DNA of 64,000 nt, taken from NCBI RefSeq assembly GCF_002954615.1, contig NZ_MSCJ01000002.1, positions 182,355 to 246,354 on the forward strand. Reading direction: 5' to 3'. The position numbers were made by a program, and so were the translations under genes. Source of the DNA: Photobacterium angustum (GTDB lineage: Bacteria; Pseudomonadota; Gammaproteobacteria; Enterobacterales; Vibrionaceae). Below the pieces are notes generated by a model. It ran no database searches and was not told where the DNA came from. It saw nothing but the letters and a program-made list of their open reading frames with translations. Below, piece after piece: positions 9,036 to 17,628 of the stretch (position 1 is its first letter; every line of letters starts with the position of its first letter).

Positions 9036-9490
9036 GAAAAAAGCGATAGGCTTGCACCTATCGCTCTATATGTAAGCCACTGGCTTATATTCTGTCTAGT
9101 CATCCTAACTAGCGTGTAACATCCCGGTTAAGCAACGTTCCCTTTGTTATTAGTGCTTTCCTTGCGAGCTTGTTGTTCGTCATCATCCTGATGAGTTTTG
9201 CTCTTCCGTGTTCTGTCCATAGCAATTCAACTCGTCCTGAGTTGGCGTTCCTTTCCGCTTACTATCATCCTGATAATAATGCCACCATCCTTGTGAGCAC
9301 GTTATCCGTAACGTACCGCTTATTGCGTCGACATCATGTCGTTGCAAAATCTTATCCGTAAGTGTCTTCCTGACAATCCAATACGCTTCTTGCGTCAACC
9401 CTAGTCATCCTAACTAGACGTCCTGTGATCCTTCGAGCTCCTGCTCATGCTGTCCTAGCGCTTCCATCCATTGTCGCTCTCCCTGTCGAC
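9036..9490 (-). ncRNA. csrB: CsrB-family carbon storage regulatory RNA
   Basis: A roughly 455-nt regulatory RNA that titrates the translational repressor CsrA. On the minus strand about 24 GGA motifs occur, most in the loops of short hairpins (for example CATCA-GGA-TGATG, CAACTCAGGACGAGTTG, CTAGTTAGGATGACTAG). The inferred 5' end GTCGACAGGGAG is the same as I remember for E. coli CsrB. The RNA ends in a 9 bp hairpin (9042-9065) followed by T6. A promoter precedes it (-10 TAGATT at 9498-9503, -35 TTGTTT about 16 bases further). Open frames within it run through the hairpins and have no ribosome sites. Vibrios carry several Csr RNAs, so this could be the CsrC or CsrD copy. Confidence 0.93.
9038..9065 (-). 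terminator. terminator of csrB
   Basis: A 9 bp stem (AGCGATAGG / CCTATCGCT) with a 6-base loop is followed by six U in minus-strand RNA. Confidence 0.92.
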
Positions 9491-9637
9491 ACGAGATAAT
9501 CTACAGTAACCAAAGACTGAAACAATGTACCGATATCACATTTTTAAAAACACAAACCACCAATAACAATCAAGTCATTGTTATTAATGGTTATTATATT
9601 TTTAGCTACAAAATTTCGAGCTAAAACAACCCTCACA

Positions 9638-9655
9638 AATGGCAGATCTCTTACA
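9638..9655. promoter_or_regulatory. probable VarA/GacA/UvrY box upstream of csrB
   Basis: AGATCTCTTACA matches the centre and one half of the GacA-family consensus TGTAAG-N6-CTTACA; the other half (AATGGC) is degenerate. The centre lies about 157 bases before the csrB start, and UvrY is known to act far upstream of csrB in E. coli. Confidence 0.6.
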
Positions 9656-9739
9656 AGCTGCTGAGCAAATAACACAGAAGTAAAAATAGTCTTGCTGAAT
9701 GAAGAACCAAAAGATATAAAGCAATGATTGTTAGACAAT

Positions 9740-9767
9740 AAAAAAGCAGCCTAAAGGCTGCTTTTTT
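9740..9767. terminator. terminator of the cytochrome c4 gene
   Basis: A 12 bp repeat (AAAAAAGCAGCC / GGCTGCTTTTTT) with loop TAAA lies just downstream of the cytochrome gene and is symmetric enough to stop both strands. Confidence 0.9.
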
Positions 9768-9787
9768 CTATGGAGAGCGAACTATAT

Positions 9788-10411
9788 TTAATGCAAACCG
9801 CCAACATATTGTGACAACGCATTAATTTCATCATCACTTAATTTTGCAGCAACCGAGCGCATCATTGCGTTCATATCATTAGCACGAGCACTTGAACGGA
9901 ATTCTTCAAGTTGAAGTTTTACGTATTCCGCATTTTGACCAGAGATTTTAGGGAATCCAGATAAACTCGTACCATTGCCACGAGGGCCATGACACGCAAT
10001 ACAGGCAGCGATACCACGTTCAGTATCACCAAAACGGTAAAGTTGTTGCGCGACTTCAACGGATTCTTTTGGGGAAGTATTATCTGAAATAGGCAGGGAA
10101 GCATAATATACTGCGATATCTGCTATATCTTGGTCAGAAAGAGCCATGGCCATTCCTCCCATAACAGGATTATTACGTCCTTGTTTTCCGCCGGTAGCCA
10201 TTGCCAGTTTGTATTCTTTTAATTGCTTTTCAAGATATTTAGGGTGCTGTCCAGCAAGCTTAGGATATTGCTGCATCAACGCTGCATTGCCATCTGTACC
10301 ATGGCAGGCGGCACATGTTGCAGCTTTCAATTTACCTGCTTCGATGTTGCCTTCTTCAGCCGTGGTCGAATAACTAGCAAGAAGGCTTAATATTAATATT
10401 AATTTCTTCAT
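9788..10411 (-). CDS. dihaem cytochrome c4
   Basis: Periplasmic electron carrier, probably donating to a cbb3-type terminal oxidase. The 207-residue protein has a signal peptide (residues 1-18) and two class I haem domains. The haem sites are CAACHG (C33, C36, H37) and CIACHG (C137, C140, H141). Each is followed by methionine-rich stretches that would supply the axial ligand ([20 protein letters not shown]). Two domains in one chain of this size is the cytochrome c4 pattern. It is a single gene divergent from engB, the same neighbour as in Vibrio cholerae. Confidence 0.95.
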   Translation of the reverse strand: MKKLILILSLLASYSTTAEEGNIEAGKLKAATCAACHGTDGNAALMQQYPKLAGQHPKYLEKQLKEYKLAMATGGKQGRNNPVMGGMAMALSDQDIADIAVYYASLPISDNTSPKESVEVAQQLYRFGDTERGIAACIACHGPRGNGTSLSGFPKISGQNAEYVKLQLEEFRSSARANDMNAMMRSVAAKLSDDEINALSQYVGGLH

Positions 10412-10568
10412 GACATTCCATTTATAATTATAGGGCTTCCACTACCACAAGTAATGCTCACTTACATAGTATACAATACGATCCCAAACCGAGCTCGGTT
10501 TAACATATTTTATACATCTTCACATAAAAGCAATCAGTCGACTACTTGAAGACTAGACGGAGTTAACA

Positions 10569-11243
10569 GTGAATCAACCTCTCAACTACAGAAATACAAG
10601 TTTTATCACAAGTGCGCCAGATATTCGTCACTTGCCGCAAGATGCAGGCGTTGAGATTGCATTTGCTGGTCGCTCTAACGCGGGTAAGTCGAGTGCCCTA
10701 AACCGCTTAACCGATCAAAAAGGGTTAGCGCGTACTTCAAAAACGCCTGGTCGTACTCAGCTGATCAATATGTTTGAAGTGGTTCAAGGCTGTAACCTTA
10801 TCGATTTACCGGGTTATGGCTTTGCACAAGTCCCTCTTGAAATGAAATTAAAATGGCAGAAGTCGCTAGGAGAATACCTTCAGCGTCGAGAGTGCTTACA
10901 AGGCCTTGTGGTATTAATGGATATCCGTCATCCGATGAAAGATCTTGACCAACAAATGATTAATTGGGCACTTGAAAGCCGTTTACCTGTTCTGGTCTTA
11001 CTAACTAAAGCTGATAAGCTAAAAAGTGGCGCTCGTAAAGCACAGGTATTAAAAATCCGTCAGATGACTAAAGAGTTAGAAGGTGACGTACAGGTTGAAG
11101 CTTTCTCTTCGTTAAAAGGTATTGGCGTCGATCAAGTTCGCCGTAAATTAGATGAGTGGTACGCGCCAGAGCTAGAGCGTCAACGCGTGCTTGCCGGTGG
11201 TGATGATGCTTTCCCTGAGCAAGTAGAAGAAGACAACGAGTAA
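10569..11243 (+). CDS. engB: ribosome biogenesis GTPase YihA/YsxC
   Basis: Essential GTPase needed for 50S subunit assembly. G motifs are in order: GRSNAGKS (34-41), the G2 threonine in KTPGRTQ, DLPGYG (G3), TKADK (G4) and SSLKG (G5). The start is a GTG at 10569 preceded by GACGGAG; no ATG fits better. The C-terminal extension is acidic (EQVEEDNE). At 224 residues it is of family size. The order engB-spf-polA is the same as in E. coli. Confidence 0.96.
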   Translation: MNQPLNYRNTSFITSAPDIRHLPQDAGVEIAFAGRSNAGKSSALNRLTDQKGLARTSKTPGRTQLINMFEVVQGCNLIDLPGYGFAQVPLEMKLKWQKSLGEYLQRRECLQGLVVLMDIRHPMKDLDQQMINWALESRLPVLVLLTKADKLKSGARKAQVLKIRQMTKELEGDVQVEAFSSLKGIGVDQVRRKLDEWYAPELERQRVLAGGDDAFPEQVEEDNE

Positions 11244-11576
11244 AATACGTTGTTTATATAGCTCTAAGGATTGGAGCTATAAAAGTTCCCCACCATCTCG
11301 GTGGGGCAAATTAAGAGAGAAACAGGAGGTATTTTAGTTTTGTGCAACAAACAATAATGATTTCTACTCTTAGCGCAATCCCTTCCCCTTTACATGACTA
11401 GATTTACATATTTTTTTGCGACTCCCGACCATATTTCCCTCTAAATGCCGATATAAATATTACTTATCCCTGACTTGCTCAGCACATTATTTCTTTAACA
11501 AAATAACAACATAAAATGTTAATAAACCATGTTTCGTTCTGGAAGTTTATTACAACCACATTTAACTAAAAAAGAG

Positions 11577-11678
11577 CAAAAAAAAACCACTCCCAATAGT
11601 TTAGGAATGGTTATTTCATGGATTTGTTGAACGGCTAATAATGTCATCAGCACTGACAGCAAATATGAACAAGAAGCT
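11577..11678 (-). ncRNA. candidate small RNA of unknown identity
   Basis: A unit of about 102 nt with its own signals on the minus strand. There is a -10 TATACT (11685-11690), a possible -35 TTTAAA 16 bases before it, an internal hairpin TGTCA/TGACA, and a Rho-independent terminator (stem 11585-11593 with 11604-11612). The one plus-strand mismatch in the stem becomes a G.U pair only in minus-strand RNA, and nine U follow. No open frame of note lies inside. I do not recognise the family. Confidence 0.5.
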
Positions 11679-11736
11679 ATTTTTAGTATAGCGGCTGTTT
11701 TAATTTTTTAAAGTATTTACTCTAAAAAATAACGTC

Positions 11737-11769
11737 TAAAGAGAAAATAAAGAGAAAATAAAGAGAAAA
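11737..11769. repeat. three perfect tandem copies of an 11-base unit
   Basis: The unit TAAAGAGAAAA is repeated at 11737, 11748 and 11759 with no mismatch. Related AAAGAGAAA and GAGAGAAAA strings recur to about 11905, making the plus strand strongly purine-rich. Confidence 0.9.
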
Positions 11770-11918
11770 ACAGGCCAACAGATAGGCCAAAAAGATCAAA
11801 TAGACCAATGAACGACCATAATTTGATTAGTAATTAGCTAAATAGAGAGAAAACGAAATAAATAATCAACAGATAAAGAGAAAGGTATAAACGGAGAGAA
11901 AAAATTTGCTAGCGCACA

Positions 11919-12026
11919 ATAAAAAACGCCCCGGTCCAAAGTGAGACCAGGGCGGCTGAATCAGCCAAATCCAATAACGTGAAACAAAAGGTCTGAAAGA
12001 TAGAACATCTTACCTCTGTACCCTAC
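11919..12026 (-). ncRNA. spf: Spot 42 small RNA
   Basis: Hfq-dependent RNA that represses catabolic and respiratory genes when glucose is present. The minus strand reads GTAGGGTACAGAGGTAAGAT at the 5' end, then TTCTATCTTTCAGACCTTTT and GGATTTGGCTGA, the conserved Spot 42 body. It ends in a GC-rich terminator hairpin (GCCCTGGTC / GACCGGGGC) and T6. The length of about 108 nt matches the 109 nt of E. coli, as does the place just downstream of polA. The -10 is TACAGT (12034-12039); the -35 is weak. No clear CRP site is found. Confidence 0.96.
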
Positions 12027-12200
12027 ACCTGTAACTGTATATCAAACGTTCAGTTTTTGGAACCCCTAAATGTAGTTTTTTTTCACTTTGTTGTAAGTAA
12101 ATTTTACATATTGGTTTTTATTTGTCGCTTATTTTTAACAAAAAAAATAGCCAGCATCGTGCTGACTATTTATTATTATTCTTATTATTACCAATAAAAA

Positions 12201-14972
12201 TTAGTGCGCTTGATCCCAGTTATCACCGTAACCAGTATCTGCGATAAGCGGTACATCCAGCGTCGCTGCTTGTTCCATTAATGCTTTAACTGATGCTGTT
12301 ACTGTTTCAAGTGCTGATTCTTTCACTTCAAACACTAATTCATCGTGTACTTGCATTAATAAACGCACATCACCTTCCGGTTGTTGCTGTACCCAACCAT
12401 CAACCGCAATCATCGCCAGCTTGATGATATCAGCCGCAGTTCCTTGCATTGGCGCATTGATTGCTGCACGCTCCGCTGCTTTTCGACGTAAACCATTACG
12501 TGATTTAATGTCTGGAAGATATAGGCGACGGCCAAAGAGAGTTTCAACGTAACCTTGCTCTGAAGCCGCATTACGCGTGCTTTCCATGTATTCTAAAACA
12601 CCTGGATAACGCTCAAAATACACATTCATGTAGTTTTGCGCTTCATTACGTCCCATATCTAGCTGCTTTGCTAAACCAAACGCACTCATACCATAGATCA
12701 AGCCAAAGTTAATCGCTTTAGCACGGCGACGCTGCTCACTGCTCACCTCTTCAATATCCAAACTGAGAATTTCAGCGGCCGTTGCTGCGTGGATATCTTT
12801 ACCATGACGGAAAGCATCTAATAATGCTTTATCACCAGATAAATGCGCCATAATACGTAGTTCAATTTGAGAGTAATCGACCGCAAGGATCTTATAGCCG
12901 CTTTGCGCGACAAACGCTTGGCGAATACGACGACCTTCTTCATTACGTACTGGAATATTCTGCAAATTTGGATCGCTTGATGATAGACGTCCGGTTGCAG
13001 TCACGGCCTGATGGTAAGAAGTATGGACTCGACCCGTTGCAGGATTTACCATCTTAGGCAACTTATCGGTGTAAGTAGATTTCAGTTTTGCAAGTCCACG
13101 ATATTCCAAGAGTAACTTAGGCAGTGGGTAATCAAGCGCAAGCTCTTGCAATACTTCTTCATTCGTTGACGGTGTACCAGATGGCGTTTTCTTTAAAACA
13201 GGTAATCCCATTTTTTCAAATAGGATCGCTTGAAGCTGTTTTGGCGAGCTTAAATTAAATTCTTGCTCCGCAATTTCAAACGCTTTTTTCTCAATTTCAT
13301 CAAGTCGAGCAGCGATCTCTGTTGATTGTGCGCCAAGCAACATACTGTCGACATAAACACCCGTGCGTTCCATACGTGAAAGTACTGGCACTAATGGCAT
13401 TTCGATAGTTTCAAAGACATGCTTAAGTTTGTCGTCAGCTTCTACTTTAGGATACAACGTATTGTGCAAACGCAAAGTAATGTCAGCATCTTCAGCAGCA
13501 TAAGGGCCAGCTTGCTCTAAATCGATTTGATTGAACGTTAGCTGTTTTTTACCTTTACCTGCAACTTCTTCAAAGCTGATATTCTTATGCTCTAAATAAC
13601 GTAGGGCAAGGCTATCCATATCATGACGCCCAATAACGCTATTAAATACATAAGATTCAAGCATTGTATCGAACACAATACCCTGCATTTCAATGCCATA
13701 ACGAGCAACAATACTGGCATCAAACTTAAGGTTTTGACCAATTTTCGCTTGTTTTGGATCTTCAAGTAGCGGCTTTAACTGCTCTAGCACCCAATCACGG
13801 TCAAGCTGCGCTGGCGCATCAAGATAATCGTGAGCCACAGGGACGTAAGCCGCTTTACCTTCTTCAATCGCAAAAGACACACCGACGACATTCGCCGTCA
13901 TGTAATCTAAACCATCGGTTTCGGTATCAAAGGCAAACGCCTCTGCCGCTTTTAATTGCTCAAGCCATGTTGCAAAACTTTCTTTATCTAAAACCGTTTC
14001 ATACCCACTACGATCAATCGTTGGTGCAACGGCTTTTTTTTCAGCTGGCACATCACCTGATTTTTCGTCAGCAACAATACGGCCATCGCTTCCATCAAGC
14101 ATTTCAGTTAACCAACGACGGAACTGTAACTTACCAAAAAGCTCGGTGAGAGCATCTGTATCAGGCACACCTTTACGCAGTTCATCAGGTGTTACATCTA
14201 GCTCAACATCCAATTTAATGGTGGCAAGCTTATATGACATGTAAGCCGCTTCTTTATTATCAATCAGCTTTTTCGCCATGGTTTTTGAACCACGGAAACC
14301 GAGAGCAGCAATATCATCTAAATTATCGTATAAAGCATCTAACCCACCGATACCGGTCAGCAATGCTTTTGCTGTTTTCTCACCAACCCCAGGTACACCT
14401 GGAATGTTATCTACTTTATCGCCCATCAGAGCAAGGTAGTCGATGATCAACTCAGGACCAATCCCAAACTTATCCACAACACCGGCGGGATCCATCACAA
14501 CATCAGTCATGGTATTGATCAAAGTAACATTTTGATCCACCAGCTGTGCCATATCTTTATCACCTGTACTGATAAGTACAGGCATACCTTGTTGTGATGC
14601 TTGTGTGGATAACGTGCCAATCACATCATCCGCTTCAACGCCAGAGATCGCGATCAATGGTAGCCCCATCGCTTTGATCACCGCATGCAATGGTTCGATC
14701 TGACTGCGAAGATCGTCCGGCATCGGTGGACGATTGGCTTTATATTCAGGATACATATCATCACGGAAGGTTTTCCCTTTCGCATCAAAGATCACTGCGA
14801 TATGTTCGGTTGAAAATTGACGTAACATGCTACGTAGCATGTTTACAACACCATAAATTGCGCCTGTCGGCTCACCGTCAGAATTAGTGAAATTCGGTGC
14901 AGCATGGTAAGCGCGATACAGGTAAGAGGATCCATCAATCAGGATCAATGGATTTTCTGGAATAGTTGCCAT
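12201..14972 (-). CDS. polA: DNA polymerase I
   Basis: Repair and Okazaki-fragment processing polymerase. The 923-residue protein keeps all three domains. The 5'-3' nuclease (about 1-290) shows [16 protein letters not shown] and the helix-hairpin-helix VPGVGEKTA. The 3'-5' proofreading domain (about 330-520) keeps its acidic residues ([25 protein letters not shown]). The polymerase domain has motif [14 protein letters not shown], the O-helix [16 protein letters not shown] and motif [11 protein letters not shown]. The start ATG at 14972 gives the conserved [13 protein letters not shown] region. It is transcribed toward spf, as in E. coli. Confidence 0.98.
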   Translation of the reverse strand: MATIPENPLILIDGSSYLYRAYHAAPNFTNSDGEPTGAIYGVVNMLRSMLRQFSTEHIAVIFDAKGKTFRDDMYPEYKANRPPMPDDLRSQIEPLHAVIKAMGLPLIAISGVEADDVIGTLSTQASQQGMPVLISTGDKDMAQLVDQNVTLINTMTDVVMDPAGVVDKFGIGPELIIDYLALMGDKVDNIPGVPGVGEKTAKALLTGIGGLDALYDNLDDIAALGFRGSKTMAKKLIDNKEAAYMSYKLATIKLDVELDVTPDELRKGVPDTDALTELFGKLQFRRWLTEMLDGSDGRIVADEKSGDVPAEKKAVAPTIDRSGYETVLDKESFATWLEQLKAAEAFAFDTETDGLDYMTANVVGVSFAIEEGKAAYVPVAHDYLDAPAQLDRDWVLEQLKPLLEDPKQAKIGQNLKFDASIVARYGIEMQGIVFDTMLESYVFNSVIGRHDMDSLALRYLEHKNISFEEVAGKGKKQLTFNQIDLEQAGPYAAEDADITLRLHNTLYPKVEADDKLKHVFETIEMPLVPVLSRMERTGVYVDSMLLGAQSTEIAARLDEIEKKAFEIAEQEFNLSSPKQLQAILFEKMGLPVLKKTPSGTPSTNEEVLQELALDYPLPKLLLEYRGLAKLKSTYTDKLPKMVNPATGRVHTSYHQAVTATGRLSSSDPNLQNIPVRNEEGRRIRQAFVAQSGYKILAVDYSQIELRIMAHLSGDKALLDAFRHGKDIHAATAAEILSLDIEEVSSEQRRRAKAINFGLIYGMSAFGLAKQLDMGRNEAQNYMNVYFERYPGVLEYMESTRNAASEQGYVETLFGRRLYLPDIKSRNGLRRKAAERAAINAPMQGTAADIIKLAMIAVDGWVQQQPEGDVRLLMQVHDELVFEVKESALETVTASVKALMEQAATLDVPLIADTGYGDNWDQAH

Positions 14973-15621
14973 AGGGTTATTCTTATATCCAAGCGTTTGT
15001 CGTTCAGGTTAGTAGCTCTATTATCGACCATATTAGGCGTTGAGCGACAGGAAAAATGCAATAACCATAGAATGCCACGCCCTGTCGCAAGTGTTAACCA
15101 ATGTTTTATTCTATTCTCACTTTTTCTGTGGATAACTTTGTTAGTATTTAATTTACGCCAGTTGATCGTTTTTTGGGTAATTTGGCAAATAAGAAACTAT
15201 TACAAACACAATCAATAACTTAACTATAAACCTTAATTTCGATCCTCGATCCCTATTTGATCATTAATTGTGGAAAACCTCATAGTGATAAAGCCAAATG
15301 CGGTAATAACACCATAAAAATCAGACGATTTGTTTAGTATCAAAACCAAAAATAACTAAACTGCGGTAATTTTAGCCGCTTCTACGCTATTTAATGACAG
15401 AGATACCTATCAGTGAAAATTTATCTTCGATAAAAAACTGAAGCATAGAAAGTTGATCTCTTTTTTATCTTAATATTGATCAATAAAGACGCTTCGATCG
15501 TCGCATAGTAAAATCACACATAAAGACTATGCATGCCATCGTGAAGGCAATAGAAAAAATAAACGGCTTAACGATAACGGAGCAATGGAGGATAAGAATA
15601 AAAAAGGCAGATTTTAAAAAA
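14973..15621. other. gap upstream of polA
   Basis: No gene is seen in this AT-rich stretch. It carries one perfect DnaA box (15127-15135) and about seven GATC sites between 15160 and 15510. It also serves as the polA leader, on the minus strand, and as sequence beyond the ryhB terminator. Confidence 0.7.
15127..15135 (-). promoter_or_regulatory. DnaA box upstream of polA
   Basis: TGTGGATAA is the exact complement of the consensus TTATCCACA. It lies about 155 bases upstream of the polA start. A single box this far out is weak evidence of regulation, although DnaA has been reported to affect E. coli polA. Confidence 0.45.
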
Positions 15622-15788
15622 GAAAAAGCGACGCTACGATGAGTAGCGTCGCTCAGCAGAAGTGGTGTTCGGTTATTAGCCCTACACTAATAACACGCAA
15701 CCGGAGCTGTAGTACACTGGAAGCAATGTGAGCAATGTCGTGCCATCAAGACGATATGATTATGTTTCATCCCTATCGCCTGAGCGCC
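15622..15788 (-). ncRNA. ryhB: RyhB iron-stress small RNA
   Basis: Fur-repressed, Hfq-dependent RNA that shuts down non-essential iron-using proteins. The minus strand contains the RyhB core GCACGACATTGCTCACATTG followed by CTTCCAGT, the conserved target-pairing region of E. coli and Vibrio RyhB. The promoter is -35 TTGCAT (15816-15821) and -10 TATTAT (15794-15799), covered by Fur boxes. The RNA ends in an 11 bp hairpin (AGCGACGCTAC / GTAGCGTCGCT, 15627-15653) with a U run. At about 167 nt it is longer than the 90-nt E. coli RNA, in line with the longer vibrio versions. The 5' end is inferred from the promoter. Confidence 0.93.
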
Positions 15789-15794
15789 TGTTAA

Positions 15795-15809
15795 TAATAA
15801 CCATTCTCA
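15795..15809. promoter_or_regulatory. Fur box over the ryhB -10
   Basis: The minus strand reads TGAGAAT-G-GTTATTA, 11 of 14 matches to the 7-1-7 Fur pattern TGATAAT-N-ATTATCA, and overlaps the -10 element. Confidence 0.7.
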
Positions 15810-15826
15810 CTTGAGATGCAAGCACT

Positions 15827-16287
15827 TTATTGAGAATAATTGTCATTTAAAAGATATTTTTTAACCAACTCTTTACGAAAATGTAAACGATAATCCAGCA
15901 CCCTCTCTTTTTTCTCAATATCTTCAATAAGATAGCCATTGCGCATTAATAATCTCACCATTGCAGGAAAGCGGTTTCTCGATTTAACCGTTAGTCGTTG
16001 ATAGCCCTGATCAATAACCCACGCTTCTTGCGCTTCTAACAATGCTTGTGCCACCCCGTGACCACGCCCGGCAGGTAATACACCATCGAGCCAGCTATAA
16101 AATGTTTGCTTATCTAGCGCATAGCCTATTCTAACTGTTGCTGGTTTTCAGCAACTAAGATCAAAGCAGGCTTGATTGCTAAACGCGCAGTTAACGCCGC
16201 CAAAGAAATAGGGGCGGCAAATTCCACAATACGATGGAGCACCTCAAGGGCTTCTTCGAGGTTTGCTTTTCTTATCTGTAGATCCAT
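15827..16287 (-). pseudogene. GNAT-family N-acetyltransferase, frame-disrupted
   Basis: A gene of about 153 codons is split over two frames. The ATG at 16287, with GGAG upstream, gives MDLQIRKANLEEALEVL to ...LILVAENQQQLE and stops at TAG (16126-16128). The second frame continues the fold without a start, VRIGYALDKQTFYSW then acetyl-CoA loop GRGHGVAQALLEAQ, to the stop at 15827. The span of 461 bases is not a multiple of three. Relatives usually have a short linker such as QLVGFKIGYA here, so a small deletion plus frame change in the codons near 16130 is likely. The loop GRGHGVA retains most of the Q/RxxGxG/A motif. It could also be a sequencing error. Confidence 0.8.
15831..15845. promoter_or_regulatory. 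Fur box upstream of the ryhB -35
   Basis: TGAGAAT-A-ATTGTCA matches the 7-1-7 Fur pattern at 12 of 14 positions. It lies 10 bases upstream of the -35 and inside the last codons of the broken GNAT gene. Confidence 0.85.
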
Positions 16288-16311
16288 GTTGTTCTTCTCC
16301 ATCATTGAGGT

Positions 16312-16338
16312 GAAAAAAAGCCGATCATGCGATCGGCT
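16312..16338 (-). terminator. terminator of the queuosine-precursor transporter gene
   Basis: An 8 bp stem (AGCCGATC / GATCGGCT) with loop ATGC is followed on the minus strand by seven U. It isolates the transporter from the GNAT remnant. Confidence 0.88.
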
Positions 16339-16364
16339 ATATTATCTTTATTTCATCCCAACCA

Positions 16365-17075
16365 TTATTGATTGGTTTTCGCTGCCACTAACGTTTGCGG
16401 TGATAACGTTGTCAGCTTATCAATTAAGTAATTAAGTAATACGCCATAAATAGGCACAAATAGTCCGAGACTAATAATTAACTTAAAGCTGTAATCCACC
16501 AACGCAATTTCCGTCCAATTTGCTGCCATAAACGGGTCGGGACTGTGGTAAAACGCAATACCAAAGAACGCAATGGTATCAATCGCATTACCAAAAATAG
16601 TGGAGGCCGTTGGGGCTATCCACCATTGTTTTAATTGGCGTAGGCGGTTGAATACCGACACATCTAAAATTTGCCCTAGCAAGTAAGCCATAAAACTGGC
16701 AATCGCAATACGAGCAACAAACAAATTAAATTCCGTTAAATGTCCTAGCCCTTGGTATTCACCTTGGAAGAACAAGACCGATAATAAATACGATACGAGC
16801 AGCGCAGGCATCATGACACGGAAAATAATTTTACGCGCCATTCCAGCCCCAAAAATACGCACGGTAAGATCGGTAGCTAAAAATATAAACGGAAAAGTAA
16901 ACGCTCCCCAGGTGGTGTGATAACCAAACACGGTAAAAGGTAACTGTACTAAATAGTTACTCGATGCAATCACGAGTAAATGAAATAGCACTAAATAACC
17001 TAGGGCTTTACGTTGCTGTTGCGGAGTAAAAGAGGGTGAAGCTATAGCATTAGATTGAGATAAAGCAGTCGTCAT
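16365..17075 (-). CDS. yhhQ: queuosine precursor transporter (YhhQ family)
   Basis: Inner-membrane importer for queuosine precursors (preQ0/preQ1), COG1738 type. The 236-residue protein has about six hydrophobic helices, beginning LGYLVLFHLLVIASSNYLVQ. Family marks are the FPFIFLATDLTVRIFG segment and the late SIFGNAIDTIAFFGIAF helix. I start at the ATG at 17075 (MTTALSQ) because AAAAAGG lies 7 bases before it; a start 36 bases upstream would lie inside the riboswitch. The riboswitch in the leader supports the substrate. It is a single gene with its own terminator. Confidence 0.9.
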   Translation of the reverse strand: MTTALSQSNAIASPSFTPQQQRKALGYLVLFHLLVIASSNYLVQLPFTVFGYHTTWGAFTFPFIFLATDLTVRIFGAGMARKIIFRVMMPALLVSYLLSVLFFQGEYQGLGHLTEFNLFVARIAIASFMAYLLGQILDVSVFNRLRQLKQWWIAPTASTIFGNAIDTIAFFGIAFYHSPDPFMAANWTEIALVDYSFKLIISLGLFVPIYGVLLNYLIDKLTTLSPQTLVAAKTNQ

Positions 17076-17081
17076 GTGAGA

Positions 17082-17113
17082 CCTTTTTGTCAATGGGGGG
17101 AGGGAACCCAAAA
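17082..17113 (-). promoter_or_regulatory. preQ1-I type riboswitch in the yhhQ leader
   Basis: The minus-strand leader reads TTTGGGTTCCCTCCCCCCAT then TGACAAAAAGGT. UGGG pairs with CCCA (P1), the loop is C-rich, and an A-rich tail ends in AGG, which can pair with the loop CCU to form the pseudoknot. This is the layout of the small class I preQ1 aptamer; the tail closely resembles the Thermoanaerobacter form as I recall it. The AGG is also the ribosome site, so ligand binding should block translation. Confidence 0.7.
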
Positions 17114-17208
17114 ATATATGTTGCTCGCCATTTTATATGCCAACAACAACCAGGTCGGCGATTATACAGAAATTCACTTTGTTGCCTAGCTCTTGATAAA
17201 TCTCAATC

Positions 17209-17514
17209 TCAATTTAATAAGCCTGCGACAAATGCCAATGTATCAAGATCATCCTCACTCATAGCCTCTAACCATAACGTGCTACTGTAATGTTCACCTT
17301 TGAGCAACAAGCGACAACCTTCAAAATCGACTAACCAAATATGCAGATCAGCACTGCACTCTTTTTCAATCACAGTAGCATCGAGTGTCTTTAAAAGTTG
17401 TAAAGCAACTGAACCAAAACTATCAAAGTCAAAATCAGGGCTAATAATGGATAAGTAACGTGCATTGAGATCGAGTTGACGAACGCTAAATGGTTGGCTT
17501 TCAAGTGGGGTCAT
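17209..17514 (-). CDS. DUF3630 family protein
   Basis: A 101-residue acidic cytoplasmic protein of unknown function, which I associate with DUF3630 by general appearance and recQ neighbourhood. It has no signal peptide or membrane segment. Conserved-looking stretches are FDFDSFGSVALQLLKTL and WLVDFEGCRLLLKGE. Starting at the ATG at 17514 leaves AAGGA a normal 8 bases away, whereas the ATG at 17520 touches it. The stop lies about 95 bases before the yhhQ riboswitch on the same strand, with no clear terminator between. Confidence 0.65.
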   Translation of the reverse strand: MTPLESQPFSVRQLDLNARYLSIISPDFDFDSFGSVALQLLKTLDATVIEKECSADLHIWLVDFEGCRLLLKGEHYSSTLWLEAMSEDDLDTLAFVAGLLN

Positions 17515-17628
17515 TGTCATTCCTTTTTATAACCGGAAGGATAAATAGCGCTTACTCACACCATGATGTAAGTAAGTGTTAATTAAGATTACAAAGATTT
17601 AGTACACGCTAGTATTTCGTATTCCATC

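Larger units (their letters stand above)
11244..11918. other. gap between engB and Spot 42
   Basis: No protein gene is supported. It holds a TATAGCTC/GAGCTATA hairpin (11257-11281) and a GC-rich hairpin CCCCACC/GGTGGGG (11288-11306) without a T run, both likely at the engB mRNA end. It also holds a candidate minus-strand RNA (11577-11678), a triple 11-base repeat (11737-11769) and a purine-rich plus strand to 11905. Confidence 0.7.

Noticed and set aside
8906..9398. Open frames of 63-71 codons on both strands across 8906-9398
   Set aside because: They cross the CsrB hairpins, lack ribosome sites and have no protein-like composition.
12057..12095. CRP site upstream of Spot 42
   Set aside because: The best match (TGTAG then TTCAC) has wrong spacing and too many mismatches.
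13754..14149. 131-codon frame antisense to polA
   Set aside because: It is a shadow of the polA frame with no start signal; the same holds for other antisense frames in uvrD, recQ, dapF and rmuC.
14973..15621. Replication origin
   Set aside because: There is a single DnaA box, no box array or typical oriC neighbours such as mnmG, rsmG or dnaA, and GATC density is only mildly raised.
16172..16435. 87-codon plus-strand frame over the GNAT gene and the end of yhhQ
   Set aside because: It runs through a terminator hairpin and is antisense to better supported coding sequence.
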